64,000 nucleotides of DNA, from positions 1 to 64,000 of the forward strand of contig JASJAR010000006.1 in assembly GCA_030066905.1 (NCBI GenBank), in the 5' to 3' direction. This stretch comes from Paracoccaceae bacterium. GTDB lineage: Bacteria > Pseudomonadota > Alphaproteobacteria > Rhodobacterales > Rhodobacteraceae. Made by a program: the position numbers and the translations under genes. Shown piece by piece: positions 9,925 to 19,462 of this stretch. Positions within the stretch are counted from its first letter, which is position 1, and each line of letters begins with the position of its first letter. The notes beneath the pieces are model-generated. The model had not been told where the DNA came from, ran no database searches, and saw only the letters and a program-made list of their open reading frames with translations.

Positions 9925-10460
9925 TGCCAAAGACAATACCCGTCCCGGGCCTAACCCGGGACCCGGACAAGCAGGGCGCGAGGCCCCGGATCACGTCCGG
10001 GGCGGGATGTCTTCTGATGACCCTCCTCCTCGCCACCCCAGCCGGCGCGCTGACCCTCGACGAATGCACCCGCGTCACCCACGTCTCCCATGGCGGCGAG
10101 GCGGGGCACCGGGACTTCGGCGCCGGCCGGGTGGGCTACGCAACCTGGTGGAGCCAGGAAGGCGTCTTCGTCGACCTCACCGTGGCCGATTGCGCCTCGG
10201 GCGAGGCTCTGACCACCCGCACCCGCGAAGAGCGCATCTCCGAGCGCGCCCCCTTCGACCGTACCGACGCGGCGCTGAAGCTCATCGAGGTGGAAATGAG
10301 TGCGGCCCCCGCCCTCTTTTCCTTCGACCGCCTGGCCCAGGCCCTCAAAGGCACCGGCCGCGACATCGAAATCGCCGCCCTCACGGACGAGCCCTGCGCC
10401 TGTGCGGCCCTCTACCCCGAGATGCGCGGCGATTTTGCCCCTTATGAGGCCCGCCCATGA
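9924..10460 (+). CDS. Secreted protein of unknown function with a repeat-encoded N-terminus
   Basis: 178 residues from ATG 9924, which overlaps the nuoJ stop and has a CAGGGG ribosome-binding site. The first 26 or so residues are encoded by an interspersed hairpin repeat, giving a peptide containing PVPGLTRDP and RPRITSG. A hydrophobic signal-like stretch [15 protein letters not shown] follows, so the protein is probably exported. ATG 10017 is an alternative start giving a very short signal peptide but has no good ribosome-binding site. The mature part has four cysteines (DEC, ADC, CAC). The stop overlaps the 32-residue ORF (ATGA). No family recognised. Confidence 0.65.
   Translation: MPKTIPVPGLTRDPDKQGARPRITSGAGCLLMTLLLATPAGALTLDECTRVTHVSHGGEAGHRDFGAGRVGYATWWSQEGVFVDLTVADCASGEALTTRTREERISERAPFDRTDAALKLIEVEMSAAPALFSFDRLAQALKGTGRDIEIAALTDEPCACAALYPEMRGDFAPYEARP
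9942..10003. repeat. Family A two-hairpin repeat lying inside a coding sequence
   Basis: Hairpin GTCCCGGGCC...CCCGGGAC at 9942-9962 and hairpin CCCCGGATCACGTCCGGGG at 9984-10002, in the same arrangement as the intergenic copies. It falls in frame between the coupled ATG at 9924 and the signal-like segment of the secreted protein, with no stop codon. Confidence 0.9.
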
Positions 10461-10555
10461 GCATCTTCGCCTATATCGCGGCCCATCTCGCCATCGCCGC
10501 CCCCATTCTCATCTTCTGGCTCTGGGAGCGCCACCGCGCGCGGAAGACCAAATGA
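10457..10555 (+). CDS. 32-residue single-span membrane microprotein between nuoJ and nuoK
   Basis: The ORF begins [18 protein letters not shown], continues through a Trp-rich end of the helix (FWLWE) and ends in a strongly basic tail, ERHRARKTK. One transmembrane helix with the positive tail inside is expected. Its ATG overlaps the preceding stop (ATGA at 10457) and its TGA overlaps the nuoK ATG (ATGA at 10552). Precise overlaps on both sides, an uninterrupted hydrophobic helix and a basic tail are strong signs of real translation. It could be a small complex I accessory subunit or a coupling leader for nuoK. Confidence 0.7.
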   Translation: MSIFAYIAAHLAIAAPILIFWLWERHRARKTK

Positions 10556-10857
10556 TCGGCCTTGAACACTATCTCACCGTCGCCGCCGCCCTCTTTGTGA
10601 TCGGCATTTTCGGGCTCTTTTTGAACCGCAAGAACGTCATCATCCTTCTGATGTCGATCGAACTCATTCTCCTTGCGGTCAACATCAACCTTGTGGCCTT
10701 CTCCGCCTTCCTCGGCGATCTCACCGGCCAGGTCTTCACGCTCTTCGTCCTCACCGTCGCCGCCGCCGAAGCCGCCATCGGCCTTGCCATCCTCGTCTGC
10801 TTCTTCCGCACCCGCGGCTCCATCGACGTCGAAGACGTCAACGTCATGAAAGGCTGA
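10552..10857 (+). CDS. nuoK: NADH-quinone oxidoreductase subunit K
   Basis: 101 residues, exactly the common family length. Three-helix membrane subunit carrying two conserved glutamates needed for proton pumping ([10 protein letters not shown] in helix 2 and [11 protein letters not shown] in helix 3). The ATG overlaps the stop of the 32-residue ORF by 4 bases, and nuoL follows after 7 bases. Confidence 0.98.
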   Translation: MIGLEHYLTVAAALFVIGIFGLFLNRKNVIILLMSIELILLAVNINLVAFSAFLGDLTGQVFTLFVLTVAAAEAAIGLAILVCFFRTRGSIDVEDVNVMKG

Positions 10858-10864
10858 AGGCTCG

Positions 10865-12985
10865 ATGGAAACGATCCTGCTCTTCGCCCCGCTTCTCGGC
10901 GCGCTGATCGCCGGCTTCGGCTGGAAGATCATCGGCGACCAAGGCGCTCAATGGGCCGCGACGGGGCTACTCTTCCTCGCAGCCGTCCTCTCCTGGATTG
11001 TGTTTTTCACCTTCGGCGGTGAGACCCAGCAAATCCAGATCCTGCGGTTTATCGAAAGCGGCTCGCTCTCAACCGATTGGTCCATCCGCCTCGACCGGCT
11101 GACCGCGATCATGCTGATTGTCATCACCACGGTCTCGGCCCTCGTCCACCTCTATTCCATGGGCTACATGGCCCATGACGAGAACTTCTCCGAAGACGAA
11201 AGCTACCGGCCGCGCTTCTTCGCCTACCTGTCGTTCTTCACCTTCGCGATGCTCATGCTCGTGACGTCCGACAACCTTGTGCAGATGTTCTTCGGCTGGG
11301 AAGGGGTGGGCCTCGCCTCCTATCTCCTGATCGGGTTTTACTACAAGAAACCCTCGGCCAATGCCGCCGCGATCAAGGCGTTCGTGGTCAACCGGGTGGG
11401 GGATTTCGGCTTCGCGCTCGGCATCTTCGCGCTTTTCTTCCTCACCGACTCGATCAAGTTCGACGACATCTTCATGGCCGGCCCCGAGCTTGCGGCCACC
11501 GAAATCACCTTCCTCTGGCAAAGCTGGAACGCCGCCGAGCTCGTGGCCTTCCTCCTCTTCGTCGGGGCCATGGGAAAATCGGCGCAACTCATCCTCCACA
11601 CCTGGCTGCCCGACGCGATGGAGGGACCCACCCCGGTCTCCGCCCTCATCCATGCCGCCACCATGGTGACGGCTGGCGTCTTCCTCGTCTGCAGGATGTC
11701 GCCGATCATGGAATTTGCGCCCAACGCGACGACCTTCGTGGTGTTCCTCGGGGCCTCCACAGCGTTTTTCGCCGCAACGGTGGGCCTCGTCCAAAACGAC
11801 ATTAAGCGCGTGATCGCCTATTCGACCTGCTCGCAACTCGGCTACATGTTCGTCGCCGCCGGGGTCGGGGTCTACACCGCCGCCATGTTCCACCTCTTCA
11901 CCCACGCCTTCTTCAAGGCGATGCTGTTCTTGGGCGCGGGCTCGGTCATCCACGGGATGCACCACGAGCAGGACATGCGGAATTACGGGGGCTTGCGCCA
12001 CAAGCTCCCCTACACGTTCTGGGCGATGATGATCGGCACGCTCGCGATCACCGGCGTCGGGGTTCCGGCCGCACTCTTCACGATGGGCTCGGGCGAGGTC
12101 GGCACGCCCTTGGGCCTTGCGGGTTTCCTGTCGAAAGACGCCATCGTCGAAAGCGCCTGGGCGGGCGGCACCGCGATCTCGCAATACGCCTTCTGGCTTC
12201 TCCTCGTCGCGGCGGTCTTCACAAGCTTTTACTCCTGGCGGCTGATGTTTCTGACCTTCTACGGTGAGCCCAGAGGCAACAAGCACACCCATGACCACGC
12301 CCACGAGTCGCCGATGACCATGCTCATCCCGCTCGGCGTTCTGGCGCTCGGGTCGATCTTTGCGGGCATGATCTGGTTTCAGGCCTTCTTCGGTGAGCAT
12401 GACCGGGTGAACCGCTTCTACGGCGTGCCGTCCCATGCCGAGGCCCATCACGGCGAGGACACCCACGGCGACGACCACGGGGACGAGACCGGGGGCGACA
12501 CCCATGCCGAGGCCGAAATCGGCTGGGTGCCGGGCGGCGGGGCCATCTACACCCATCCCGACAACCACGTCCTCGACGACGCCCACAAGGCGCCCTATTG
12601 GGTGAAGACGGCCCCCTTCGTGGCGATGCTGATCGGCCTCGCGGTGGCCTGGCTCTTCTACATCCGCAACCCCGGGCTCCCCAAGGCGCTCGCAGAGAAT
12701 CAGCGCCCGCTCTACCTCTTTCTTCTCAACAAGTGGTACGTCGACGAGATCTACGACTTCCTCTTCGTCCGCCCCGCCATGTGGCTCGGCCGTTTCTTGT
12801 GGAAGCGCGGCGACGGGGGGACGATCGACGGCTTCCTCAACGGGGTCGCCATGGGGGTCGTGCCGTTCTTCACCCGCCTCGCGGGCCGGGCGCAGTCGGG
12901 CTACATCTTTACCTACGTCTTCTGGATGGTCGTCGGCATCGCCGTTCTGATCACCTGGATGTCGATCTCGGGGGCGGCTGAGTAA
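10865..12985 (+). CDS. nuoL: NADH-quinone oxidoreductase subunit L
   Basis: 706 residues. Antiporter-like proton-pumping subunit at the distal end of the membrane arm. Conserved pump segments include [19 protein letters not shown] (helix 5 Glu) and [20 protein letters not shown] (Lys/His helix 7-8 region). The long lateral helix and terminal anchor are present at the C-terminus. Between about residues 473 and 555 there is a His/Asp/Glu-rich loop (HTHDHAHE and repeated HGED/HGDD motifs) that could bind metal or buffer protons. The stop overlaps the nuoM start (TAATG). Confidence 0.98.
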   Translation: METILLFAPLLGALIAGFGWKIIGDQGAQWAATGLLFLAAVLSWIVFFTFGGETQQIQILRFIESGSLSTDWSIRLDRLTAIMLIVITTVSALVHLYSMGYMAHDENFSEDESYRPRFFAYLSFFTFAMLMLVTSDNLVQMFFGWEGVGLASYLLIGFYYKKPSANAAAIKAFVVNRVGDFGFALGIFALFFLTDSIKFDDIFMAGPELAATEITFLWQSWNAAELVAFLLFVGAMGKSAQLILHTWLPDAMEGPTPVSALIHAATMVTAGVFLVCRMSPIMEFAPNATTFVVFLGASTAFFAATVGLVQNDIKRVIAYSTCSQLGYMFVAAGVGVYTAAMFHLFTHAFFKAMLFLGAGSVIHGMHHEQDMRNYGGLRHKLPYTFWAMMIGTLAITGVGVPAALFTMGSGEVGTPLGLAGFLSKDAIVESAWAGGTAISQYAFWLLLVAAVFTSFYSWRLMFLTFYGEPRGNKHTHDHAHESPMTMLIPLGVLALGSIFAGMIWFQAFFGEHDRVNRFYGVPSHAEAHHGEDTHGDDHGDETGGDTHAEAEIGWVPGGGAIYTHPDNHVLDDAHKAPYWVKTAPFVAMLIGLAVAWLFYIRNPGLPKALAENQRPLYLFLLNKWYVDEIYDFLFVRPAMWLGRFLWKRGDGGTIDGFLNGVAMGVVPFFTRLAGRAQSGYIFTYVFWMVVGIAVLITWMSISGAAE

Positions 12986-14532
12986 TGGCGAACCTCCTTT
13001 CGATCATCGTCTTTCTGCCCACGGTCGCCGCCGTCATCATGGCGCTCTTCCTGCGCGGCGAGGACGAGGCCGCCCAGGCCAACGCCAAATGGCTCGCCCT
13101 GATCGCCACGGTCGCGACCTTCATCGCCTCGCTTTTCCTGATCGCCGATTTCGACCCCCAGAATACCGGCTTCCAGTTCGTCGAAGAGCGCGAGTGGATC
13201 CTCGGGCTCACCTACAAGATGGGGGTCGACGGTATCTCGGTTCTCTTCGTGATGTTGACGACGTTCCTCATGCCGCTCACCATCGCGGCCTGCTGGAACG
13301 TCACCCACCGGGTGAAGGAATACATGATCGCCTTTCTGGTGCTTGAGACGCTCATGCTCGGCGTCTTCACCGCCCTCGATCTGGTGCTCTTCTACCTTTT
13401 CTTCGAAGGCGGGTTGATCCCGATGTTCCTCATCATCGGCATCTGGGGCGGGAAGGAGCGCATCTACGCGAGCTTCAAGTTCTTCCTCTACACCTTCCTC
13501 GGCTCGGTGCTGATGCTGGTGGCGATGATCGCGATGTATGTCGATGCCGGCACCACCGACATCGTCTACATGCTCGAAGAGCATACATTTGCGAGCGGCA
13601 CCCTCGACATCGCGGGCTGGCAGATCATCGGGGGCTTGCAGACCCTCCTCTGGGTGGCGTTCTTCGCGTCCTTCGCGGTGAAAATGCCCATGTGGCCCGT
13701 CCACACCTGGCTGCCGGATGCCCACGTTCAGGCCCCCACCGCGGGCTCGGTGGTCCTCGCCGCGATCCTCCTGAAGATGGGCGGTTACGGGTTTCTGCGC
13801 TTCAGTTTGCCGATGTTCCCGGTCGCCTCGGACCTGCTGGCCAACTTCGTCCTCTGGCTCTCGGCCATCGCGATTGTCTACACCTCGCTGGTGGCGCTCA
13901 TGCAGGAGGACATGAAGAAGCTCATCGCCTATTCCTCGGTCGCCCATATGGGCTTCGTGACCGCAGGCATCTTCGCGGCGAACCAGCAGGGAGTCGACGG
14001 GGCGATCTTCCAGATGATCTCCCACGGCTTCATCTCGGGTGCCCTTTTCCTCTGCGTCGGTGTCATCTACGACCGGATGCATACAAGAGAGATCGACGCT
14101 TATGGCGGCCTCGTGAACCGGATGCCGGCCTACGCGCTCATCTTCATGCTCTTTACGATGGCCAACGTGGGCCTGCCGGGCACCTCGGGCTTCGTCGGCG
14201 AGTTTCTCACGCTCATGGGCATGTTCCAGGCCAACACATGGGTCACCGCCGTCGCCGCCACTGGGGTGATCCTCTCGGCGGCCTACGCCCTCTGGCTCTA
14301 CCGCCGGGTCGTCTTCGGCGACCTCATCAAGGAAAGCCTCAAATCCATCACCGACATGGACCGCCGAGAGCGTGCCATCTTCGCCCCCCTCGTCGTGATG
14401 ACGATCCTTCTCGGGGTCTATCCCGCCCTCGTCCTCGACGTGATCGGGCCGTCGGTGGAGAACCTTCTCAGTCAATACAGCGCCGGTCTGGCCGTGGCCG
14501 CTGAAACCAGCTTTGCCGAGGTGAGCCAATGA
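12985..14532 (+). CDS. nuoM: NADH-quinone oxidoreductase subunit M
   Basis: 515 residues, standard. Antiporter-like proton-pumping subunit with fourteen predicted helices. The key helix-5 segment is [20 protein letters not shown], and [20 protein letters not shown] is the conserved lysine/histidine region. It overlaps nuoL by 1 base and nuoN by 4 bases (ATGA). Confidence 0.99.
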   Translation: MANLLSIIVFLPTVAAVIMALFLRGEDEAAQANAKWLALIATVATFIASLFLIADFDPQNTGFQFVEEREWILGLTYKMGVDGISVLFVMLTTFLMPLTIAACWNVTHRVKEYMIAFLVLETLMLGVFTALDLVLFYLFFEGGLIPMFLIIGIWGGKERIYASFKFFLYTFLGSVLMLVAMIAMYVDAGTTDIVYMLEEHTFASGTLDIAGWQIIGGLQTLLWVAFFASFAVKMPMWPVHTWLPDAHVQAPTAGSVVLAAILLKMGGYGFLRFSLPMFPVASDLLANFVLWLSAIAIVYTSLVALMQEDMKKLIAYSSVAHMGFVTAGIFAANQQGVDGAIFQMISHGFISGALFLCVGVIYDRMHTREIDAYGGLVNRMPAYALIFMLFTMANVGLPGTSGFVGEFLTLMGMFQANTWVTAVAATGVILSAAYALWLYRRVVFGDLIKESLKSITDMDRRERAIFAPLVVMTILLGVYPALVLDVIGPSVENLLSQYSAGLAVAAETSFAEVSQ

Positions 14533-15965
14533 CCGCCGCCGATTTCCAGGCCGTCCTGCCCGAGTTCATCCTCGCCGCTCTGGCGATGCTCGGGCTCCTC
14601 GTCGGGGTCTATACCGGCAAAGACCGCACCGCGCCCGCGATGCTCTGGGCGACCTCGGCGGTGCTCGTCGTCGTCGGTCTCTGGATCGCGCTCAACGGCG
14701 AAGGCTCGAACGTCGCCTTCGGCGGCATGTTCATCGACGATGCCTTCTCGCGCTTTGCCAAGGTCACGATCCTGCTGTCGGCCGCTGCCGTCCTGCTGAT
14801 GAGCGAAAGCTACATGGCCCGGCGCGACCTGTTGCGCTTCGAATACCCCATCCTCGTCGCGCTGGCAGCCGTCGGCATGTGCGTCATGGTCTCCGCCGGC
14901 GACCTCATCGCGCTCTACATGGGCCTCGAACTCCAGTCGCTCGCGCTCTACGTCATCGCGTCCCTCCGCCGCGACAGCCTCAAATCCACCGAAGCGGGGC
15001 TGAAGTATTTCATCCTCGGCGCGCTCTCCTCGGGGCTGCTCCTCTACGGCGCCTCCCTGACCTACGGCTATGCCGGTACGACCCTCTTCGATGGCATCGT
15101 TGCCGCCGCCGCCGACGAACCGCCGCTCGGGCTCATCTTCGGGCTTGTCTTCATCACCGCCGGGCTCGCCTTCAAGGTCTCCGCCGCCCCTTTCCATATG
15201 TGGACGCCGGACGTCTACGAAGGCTCGCCTACCCCCGTCACCGCCTTCTTCGCCACCGCGCCGAAGATGGCCGCCATGGCGCTTTTCGCCCGCGTCGTCC
15301 ATGACGCGTTCGGCGGAATCGTCTCGGACTGGCAACAAATCCTCGCGTTCCTCTCGGTCATCTCGATGTTCCTCGGTGCGGTGGCGGCGATTGGTCAGAC
15401 CAATATCAAGCGCCTGATGGCCTATAGCTCGATTGCCCATATGGGCTATGCGCTGATGGGGCTTGCCGCGGGGACGGCGATGGGCGTCGAGGCCATGCTC
15501 GTCTACATGGCGATTTACGTGACGATGAACATCGGCACCTTCGCCTTCATCCTCTCGATAGAGCGCGACGGTCGGCCCGTCACCGATATCGCGGCGCTGA
15601 ACCAGTTCTCCCGCCGCGACCCGGCCCGCGCGCTCGCGATGCTTGTTCTGCTCTTCTCTCTCGCTGGCGTTCCGCCCCTCGTGGGCTTTTTCGCCAAGTA
15701 CACCGTCCTCCTCGCGGCGGTGGATGCAGGCCTTGCCTGGCTCGCCGTCGCCGGGGTCATCGCCTCGGTCATCGGCGCCTTCTACTACCTCCGCATCGTT
15801 TACTACATGTATTTCGGCGAGGAGGTGGAACCGGTGGACCAGACCGCCCATCCGGTCCTCTGGGGCTTTCTGATGGTCTCGGCCGCGATCATGGTTCTCG
15901 GGGTCGCAAACCTCTTCGGCATCGAGACCTGGGCGGCGAATGCAGCGGCGGCCCTTGTCGACTGA
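14529..15965 (+). CDS. nuoN: NADH-quinone oxidoreductase subunit N
   Basis: 478 residues, typical. Third antiporter-like subunit of the membrane arm; characteristic blocks are [20 protein letters not shown] and [20 protein letters not shown]. This is the last complex I gene of the operon. Its 3' end overlaps the birA start by 26 bases, so birA is probably co-transcribed. Confidence 0.99.
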   Translation: MTAADFQAVLPEFILAALAMLGLLVGVYTGKDRTAPAMLWATSAVLVVVGLWIALNGEGSNVAFGGMFIDDAFSRFAKVTILLSAAAVLLMSESYMARRDLLRFEYPILVALAAVGMCVMVSAGDLIALYMGLELQSLALYVIASLRRDSLKSTEAGLKYFILGALSSGLLLYGASLTYGYAGTTLFDGIVAAAADEPPLGLIFGLVFITAGLAFKVSAAPFHMWTPDVYEGSPTPVTAFFATAPKMAAMALFARVVHDAFGGIVSDWQQILAFLSVISMFLGAVAAIGQTNIKRLMAYSSIAHMGYALMGLAAGTAMGVEAMLVYMAIYVTMNIGTFAFILSIERDGRPVTDIAALNQFSRRDPARALAMLVLLFSLAGVPPLVGFFAKYTVLLAAVDAGLAWLAVAGVIASVIGAFYYLRIVYYMYFGEEVEPVDQTAHPVLWGFLMVSAAIMVLGVANLFGIETWAANAAAALVD

Positions 15966-16713
15966 AACCCCAGAGGCGCTCTGGCCGGAAGGCACGGACC
16001 GCATCTTGCTCGACCGGGTCGAGAGCACGATGGAGGAGGCCGCCCGGCTCGCGCCAGAGCTTCACCGCCCGACCTGGATCATGGCCCGACGCCAAACCGG
16101 CGGCCGCGGTCGCCAGGGCCGGAAATGGACGACGGGGGCCGGCAATTTCGCCGCCACCTACGTGATGCGCCCCGAAGGCCCACCCGGCACAGCGGCCCTG
16201 CGCTCTTTCCTCGCCGCCAACGCACTTTTCGAGACGCTGGCCTTCTGGGTCGACCGTACGCGGCTCGCGGTCAAATGGCCCAATGACGTGCTCCTGAATG
16301 ACGGCAAGGTCGCTGGCATCCTCCTCGAAGCCTCCGGGCAGGGGGGGCATGTCGACTGGTTGTCGATAGGCATCGGCGTCAACCTCGTCTCGTCTCCGGC
16401 CGCCGACCCCGACCGCCCCATCGTCCCGGTTTCGCTCCGCTCCGAAGGCATCACCCCGCCGGAACGCGAGGATTTCCTCACCCTTCTGGCGGTGAACTAC
16501 GCCACAGAGGAGCGTATCTTCGCCGATTTCGGCTTCCCCCAGATCCGCGAGACCTGGCTCGAAAATGCCGCCCGGCTCGGAGAGACCATCACCGCCCGGT
16601 CGTTGAAGGAGACCGTATCCGGCAAGTTCGAAACCGTCGACGAGGCCGGCCGGCTGATCCTCTCCACGGCCTCGGGCCGCCATGTCATCGCGGCCGCAGA
16701 TGTCTATTTCTGA
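15940..16713 (+). CDS. birA: Biotin--[acetyl-CoA-carboxylase] ligase
   Basis: 257 residues. Attaches biotin to the biotin carboxyl carrier protein via biotinyl-AMP. The biotin-AMP loop [10 protein letters not shown] (about residues 53-62) and the catalytic KWPND motif (about 109-113) are intact, as is the C-terminal SH3-like domain. There is no N-terminal helix-turn-helix, so this is the monofunctional class without repressor activity. It starts inside the end of nuoN, a juxtaposition repeated in Rhodobacterales genomes. Confidence 0.97.
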   Translation: MQRRPLSTETPEALWPEGTDRILLDRVESTMEEAARLAPELHRPTWIMARRQTGGRGRQGRKWTTGAGNFAATYVMRPEGPPGTAALRSFLAANALFETLAFWVDRTRLAVKWPNDVLLNDGKVAGILLEASGQGGHVDWLSIGIGVNLVSSPAADPDRPIVPVSLRSEGITPPEREDFLTLLAVNYATEERIFADFGFPQIRETWLENAARLGETITARSLKETVSGKFETVDEAGRLILSTASGRHVIAAADVYF

Positions 16714-16728
16714 GCCGAAAGGCCCAAC

Positions 16729-16775
16729 GATCCTTCGGCGAAGGATCGAGCCGCCATTCTTCGAACGGAGAATGG
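16729..16775. other. Pair of hairpins between birA and coaX
   Basis: GATCCTTC-GGC-GAAGGATC (16729-16747, perfect 8-bp stem) is followed by CCATTCT...AGAATGG (16754-16775, 7-bp stem). The stems enclose short loops containing TTCG-type sequence and there is no T-run, so RNA processing or mRNA stabilisation is more likely than termination. They fill most of the 92-base gap. Confidence 0.65.
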
Positions 16776-16805
16776 CCCCCCGGCCCTGCGCGAAAGGGTA
16801 ACACG

Positions 16806-17585
16806 ATGCTCCTCTGCATAGATTGCGGCAACACCAACACCGTCTTCTCGGTCTGGGACGGCACGGCGTTTCTCGCCACCTTCCGCGCCTCCACCGAATG
16901 GCAGCGCACTGCGGACCAATATTACGTCTGGCTCTCCACACTGATGGGCCACCAGAAGCTCGCCGTCGATATCGACGAGGTCATCATCTCCTCGACCGTC
17001 CCCCGGGTCGTCTTCAATCTCCGCGTTCTCTGCGACCGGTACTTCAACACAAGGCCCTTCGTCGTCGGCAAACCCGACTGTGCGCTCCCCGTCGCCCCCC
17101 GGGTCGACGAAGGCACGAGCATCGGCCCCGACCGGCTCGTCAACACCGCCGGCGCCTTCGACCGCCATGGTGGCGACCTCATCGTCGTCGACTTCGGTAC
17201 CGCCACCACCTTCGATGTCGTCGCCCATGACGGGGCTTACGTGGGCGGCGTGATCGCGCCGGGGGTGAACCTCTCTCTCGAAGCGCTCCACACCGCCGCC
17301 GCCGCACTTCCCCATGTCGACATCACGCGGCCCCAAGGTGTGATCGGCACCAACACCGTGGCTTGTATGCAATCGGGCGTCTATTGGGGCTATGTCGGGG
17401 TCGTGCGCGAGATTGCGGAGCGCATCAAAGGCGAGTACGACCGCCCGATGCAGGTCATCGGCACCGGCGGTCTGGCACCCCTTTTCCAGGATTCGAACGG
17501 CCTCTTCGACCGGGTCGAGGACGACCTCACGATGCACGGGCTCACCGTCATCCACGCCTACAACAAGGAACACCCCGTCTCATGA
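16806..17585 (+). CDS. coaX: Type III pantothenate kinase
   Basis: 259 residues. First step of CoA synthesis, phosphorylating pantothenate. ASKHA-fold motifs are visible: the phosphate loop DCGNTNTVFSVWDG at the N-terminus, GPDRLVNTAGAF (about residues 107-118) and VDFGTATTFDVV (about 128-139). A good ribosome-binding site (GAAAGGG) precedes the ATG. Its 3' end overlaps the rnj start by 4 bases. Confidence 0.97.
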   Translation: MLLCIDCGNTNTVFSVWDGTAFLATFRASTEWQRTADQYYVWLSTLMGHQKLAVDIDEVIISSTVPRVVFNLRVLCDRYFNTRPFVVGKPDCALPVAPRVDEGTSIGPDRLVNTAGAFDRHGGDLIVVDFGTATTFDVVAHDGAYVGGVIAPGVNLSLEALHTAAAALPHVDITRPQGVIGTNTVACMQSGVYWGYVGVVREIAERIKGEYDRPMQVIGTGGLAPLFQDSNGLFDRVEDDLTMHGLTVIHAYNKEHPVS

Positions 17586-19249
17586 GCAGCGACCGCCTGA
17601 TCTATCTCCCCCTCGGCGGCGCCGGCGAGGTGGGGATGAACGCCTATGTCTACGGCTATGGGCCTCCGGGCGAAGAGCGGCTGATCCTGGTCGATCTCGG
17701 CGTGACCTTCCCGGACATGGACGGCGCCCCCGGCGTCGACCTCATCTTCCCCGACATCGCCTGGCTCGAAGAGCGCCGCGACCGCCTGGAAGCCATCGTC
17801 ATCACCCATGCCCATGAAGATCATGTCGGCGCCCTGGGCCATCTCTGGTCGCGGCTCCGCGCCCCAGTCCTCTGCCGCCCCTTCACCGCGATCCATGCCC
17901 GCCGCAAGCTCGACGAGGCGGGCCAGGACGAGCGCGTCGTGGAAATCTGCCAGCCCTGGCCTGAAATGCGCCGCCTCGGCCCCTTCGACATCGCCTTCCT
18001 GCCGGTCTCCCATTCGATCCCCGAAACCTCCGCCATCGTGATCGACACGCCCAGCGGACGGGTCGTCCATTCGGCGGACTTCAAGATCGACCTCACGCCG
18101 GTCGTCGGCGAGCCATTCGACCGCGCGCTCTGGGAAGAGGTCGCCAAACCCGGCGTCCGCGCGCTGATCTGCGATTCCACCAATGTCTTCTCCCCCGAAC
18201 CGGGCCGTTCGGAAGCCTCCATCGCGCCCGAGATCACGAAATTCGTCGCCGCCCAGGAGGGGATGGTCATCGCCACGACCTTTGCCTCCAATGTCGCCCG
18301 GGTGAAGTCGCTCGCTATGGCCGGCGAGGCGGCTGGCCGCTCGGTTTGTCTTCTGGGCCGGGCCATGCGGCGGATGATCGAAGCGGCGGTCGAGGCGGGC
18401 GTGCTCACCGACTTCCCGAAGGTCGTGAGTGCCGAGGAAGCCGCCGACATCCCCCGCGAAAACCTCATGCTCCTCGTCACCGGCTCCCAAGGGGAACGCC
18501 GGGCGGCCTCGGCTCAACTGTCGCGCGGGAAGTACCTCGGCCTCACCGCAGAGGAGGGCGACACCTTCCTCTTTTCGTCGAAGACCATCCCCGGCAACGA
18601 GCGCGGGGTCCTCAACGTCGTCAACGCCTATTCCGAGCTCGGCGTCGATGTCCAGGATGACGCGGGCGGCCGCTACCATGTCTCAGGCCATGCCAACCGC
18701 CCCGATCTCGAAGAAATCCACGCCATCGTGAACCCAGCGATGGTCATCCCCATGCATGGCGAACACCGGATGCTCCGCGAGCATATGAAGCTTGCCGAAG
18801 AAAACGACCGGCCCTCGATCGTCGCGGTCAACGGCACGATGGTCGATCTCTCCGGCAACCGCCCGACCGTCACCGACCACATTGAAGCCGGCCGCATCTA
18901 TCTCGACGGCACCGTCCAGATCGGCGCGATGGACGGCGTGATCCGCGACCGCCTCCGCATGGCCCGCGACGGCCATGTGACGGTGACCCTCATCATCGAC
19001 GAGGACGGTACCGCACTCGGCGAGCCCTGGTGCGACACGATCGGGCTGCCGGAGACGGGGTCGTCTCGCGCGCCTCTCGTTGAGGTCATCGAAGAGGACC
19101 TGTCGCAATTCGTCGGGCGGGCCAAACGCAAAACGCTCGGCGATGACGAAACTCTTGAGGAAGAACTCCGCCGGATCGTGCGAAAGACGTCCGACACCGA
19201 GATCGGCAAGAAGCCCCAGGTGACGGTTGTGATTAGCCGCCTAAGCTAA
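17582..19249 (+). CDS. rnj: Ribonuclease J
   Basis: 555 residues. Metallo-beta-lactamase/beta-CASP ribonuclease with endo- and 5'-exonuclease activity in RNA maturation and decay. The zinc motif ITHAHEDHVGAL (HxHxDH, about residues 78-83), the downstream SHSIPETSA motif, and the beta-CASP region through PMHGEHRML are intact, with the short C-terminal dimerisation domain at the end. The ATG at 17582 overlaps the coaX stop (ATGA); the longer in-frame upstream extension inside coaX is spurious. The gene converges on the helicase gene. Confidence 0.97.
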   Translation: MSSDRLIYLPLGGAGEVGMNAYVYGYGPPGEERLILVDLGVTFPDMDGAPGVDLIFPDIAWLEERRDRLEAIVITHAHEDHVGALGHLWSRLRAPVLCRPFTAIHARRKLDEAGQDERVVEICQPWPEMRRLGPFDIAFLPVSHSIPETSAIVIDTPSGRVVHSADFKIDLTPVVGEPFDRALWEEVAKPGVRALICDSTNVFSPEPGRSEASIAPEITKFVAAQEGMVIATTFASNVARVKSLAMAGEAAGRSVCLLGRAMRRMIEAAVEAGVLTDFPKVVSAEEAADIPRENLMLLVTGSQGERRAASAQLSRGKYLGLTAEEGDTFLFSSKTIPGNERGVLNVVNAYSELGVDVQDDAGGRYHVSGHANRPDLEEIHAIVNPAMVIPMHGEHRMLREHMKLAEENDRPSIVAVNGTMVDLSGNRPTVTDHIEAGRIYLDGTVQIGAMDGVIRDRLRMARDGHVTVTLIIDEDGTALGEPWCDTIGLPETGSSRAPLVEVIEEDLSQFVGRAKRKTLGDDETLEEELRRIVRKTSDTEIGKKPQVTVVISRLS

Positions 19250-19340
19250 CCCTCGCCTTCGAAGCGCCCATCCAAATTCGATTGGAAAGCTGCGGTCTTC
19301 CCCAATGCCGGACCGCCATAATCACCGCGCCACGCCCCCC

Positions 19341-19422
19341 GCTTCATCTTGGCGAAAATAGCGTGGGGGCTGAGACGCGCCCGGAGATCGGTCCGGTGGA
19401 CCGATCTAAGTGTCGAAGGGTC
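19341..19422. repeat. Family B interspersed repeat
   Basis: Begins GCTTCATCTTGGCGAAAATA and runs through a perfect hairpin GATCGGTCC-GGT-GGACCGATC (19386-19406). A closely similar copy lies at 51251-51333. Located in the gap between the convergent rnj and helicase genes. Confidence 0.85.
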
Positions 19423-19453
19423 GGATGACCGCAAGGGCGGGGGCAAAGCCCCC
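19386..19453. terminator. Stem-loops between convergent rnj and helicase genes
   Basis: Perfect 9-bp stem at 19386-19406, then GGGGGC-AAA-GCCCCC at 19439-19453, located past the rnj stop and just beyond the helicase stop codon. The position suits a bidirectional terminator, but there is no strong T-tract. Confidence 0.45.
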
Positions 19454-19462
19454 TCCGAGGGT

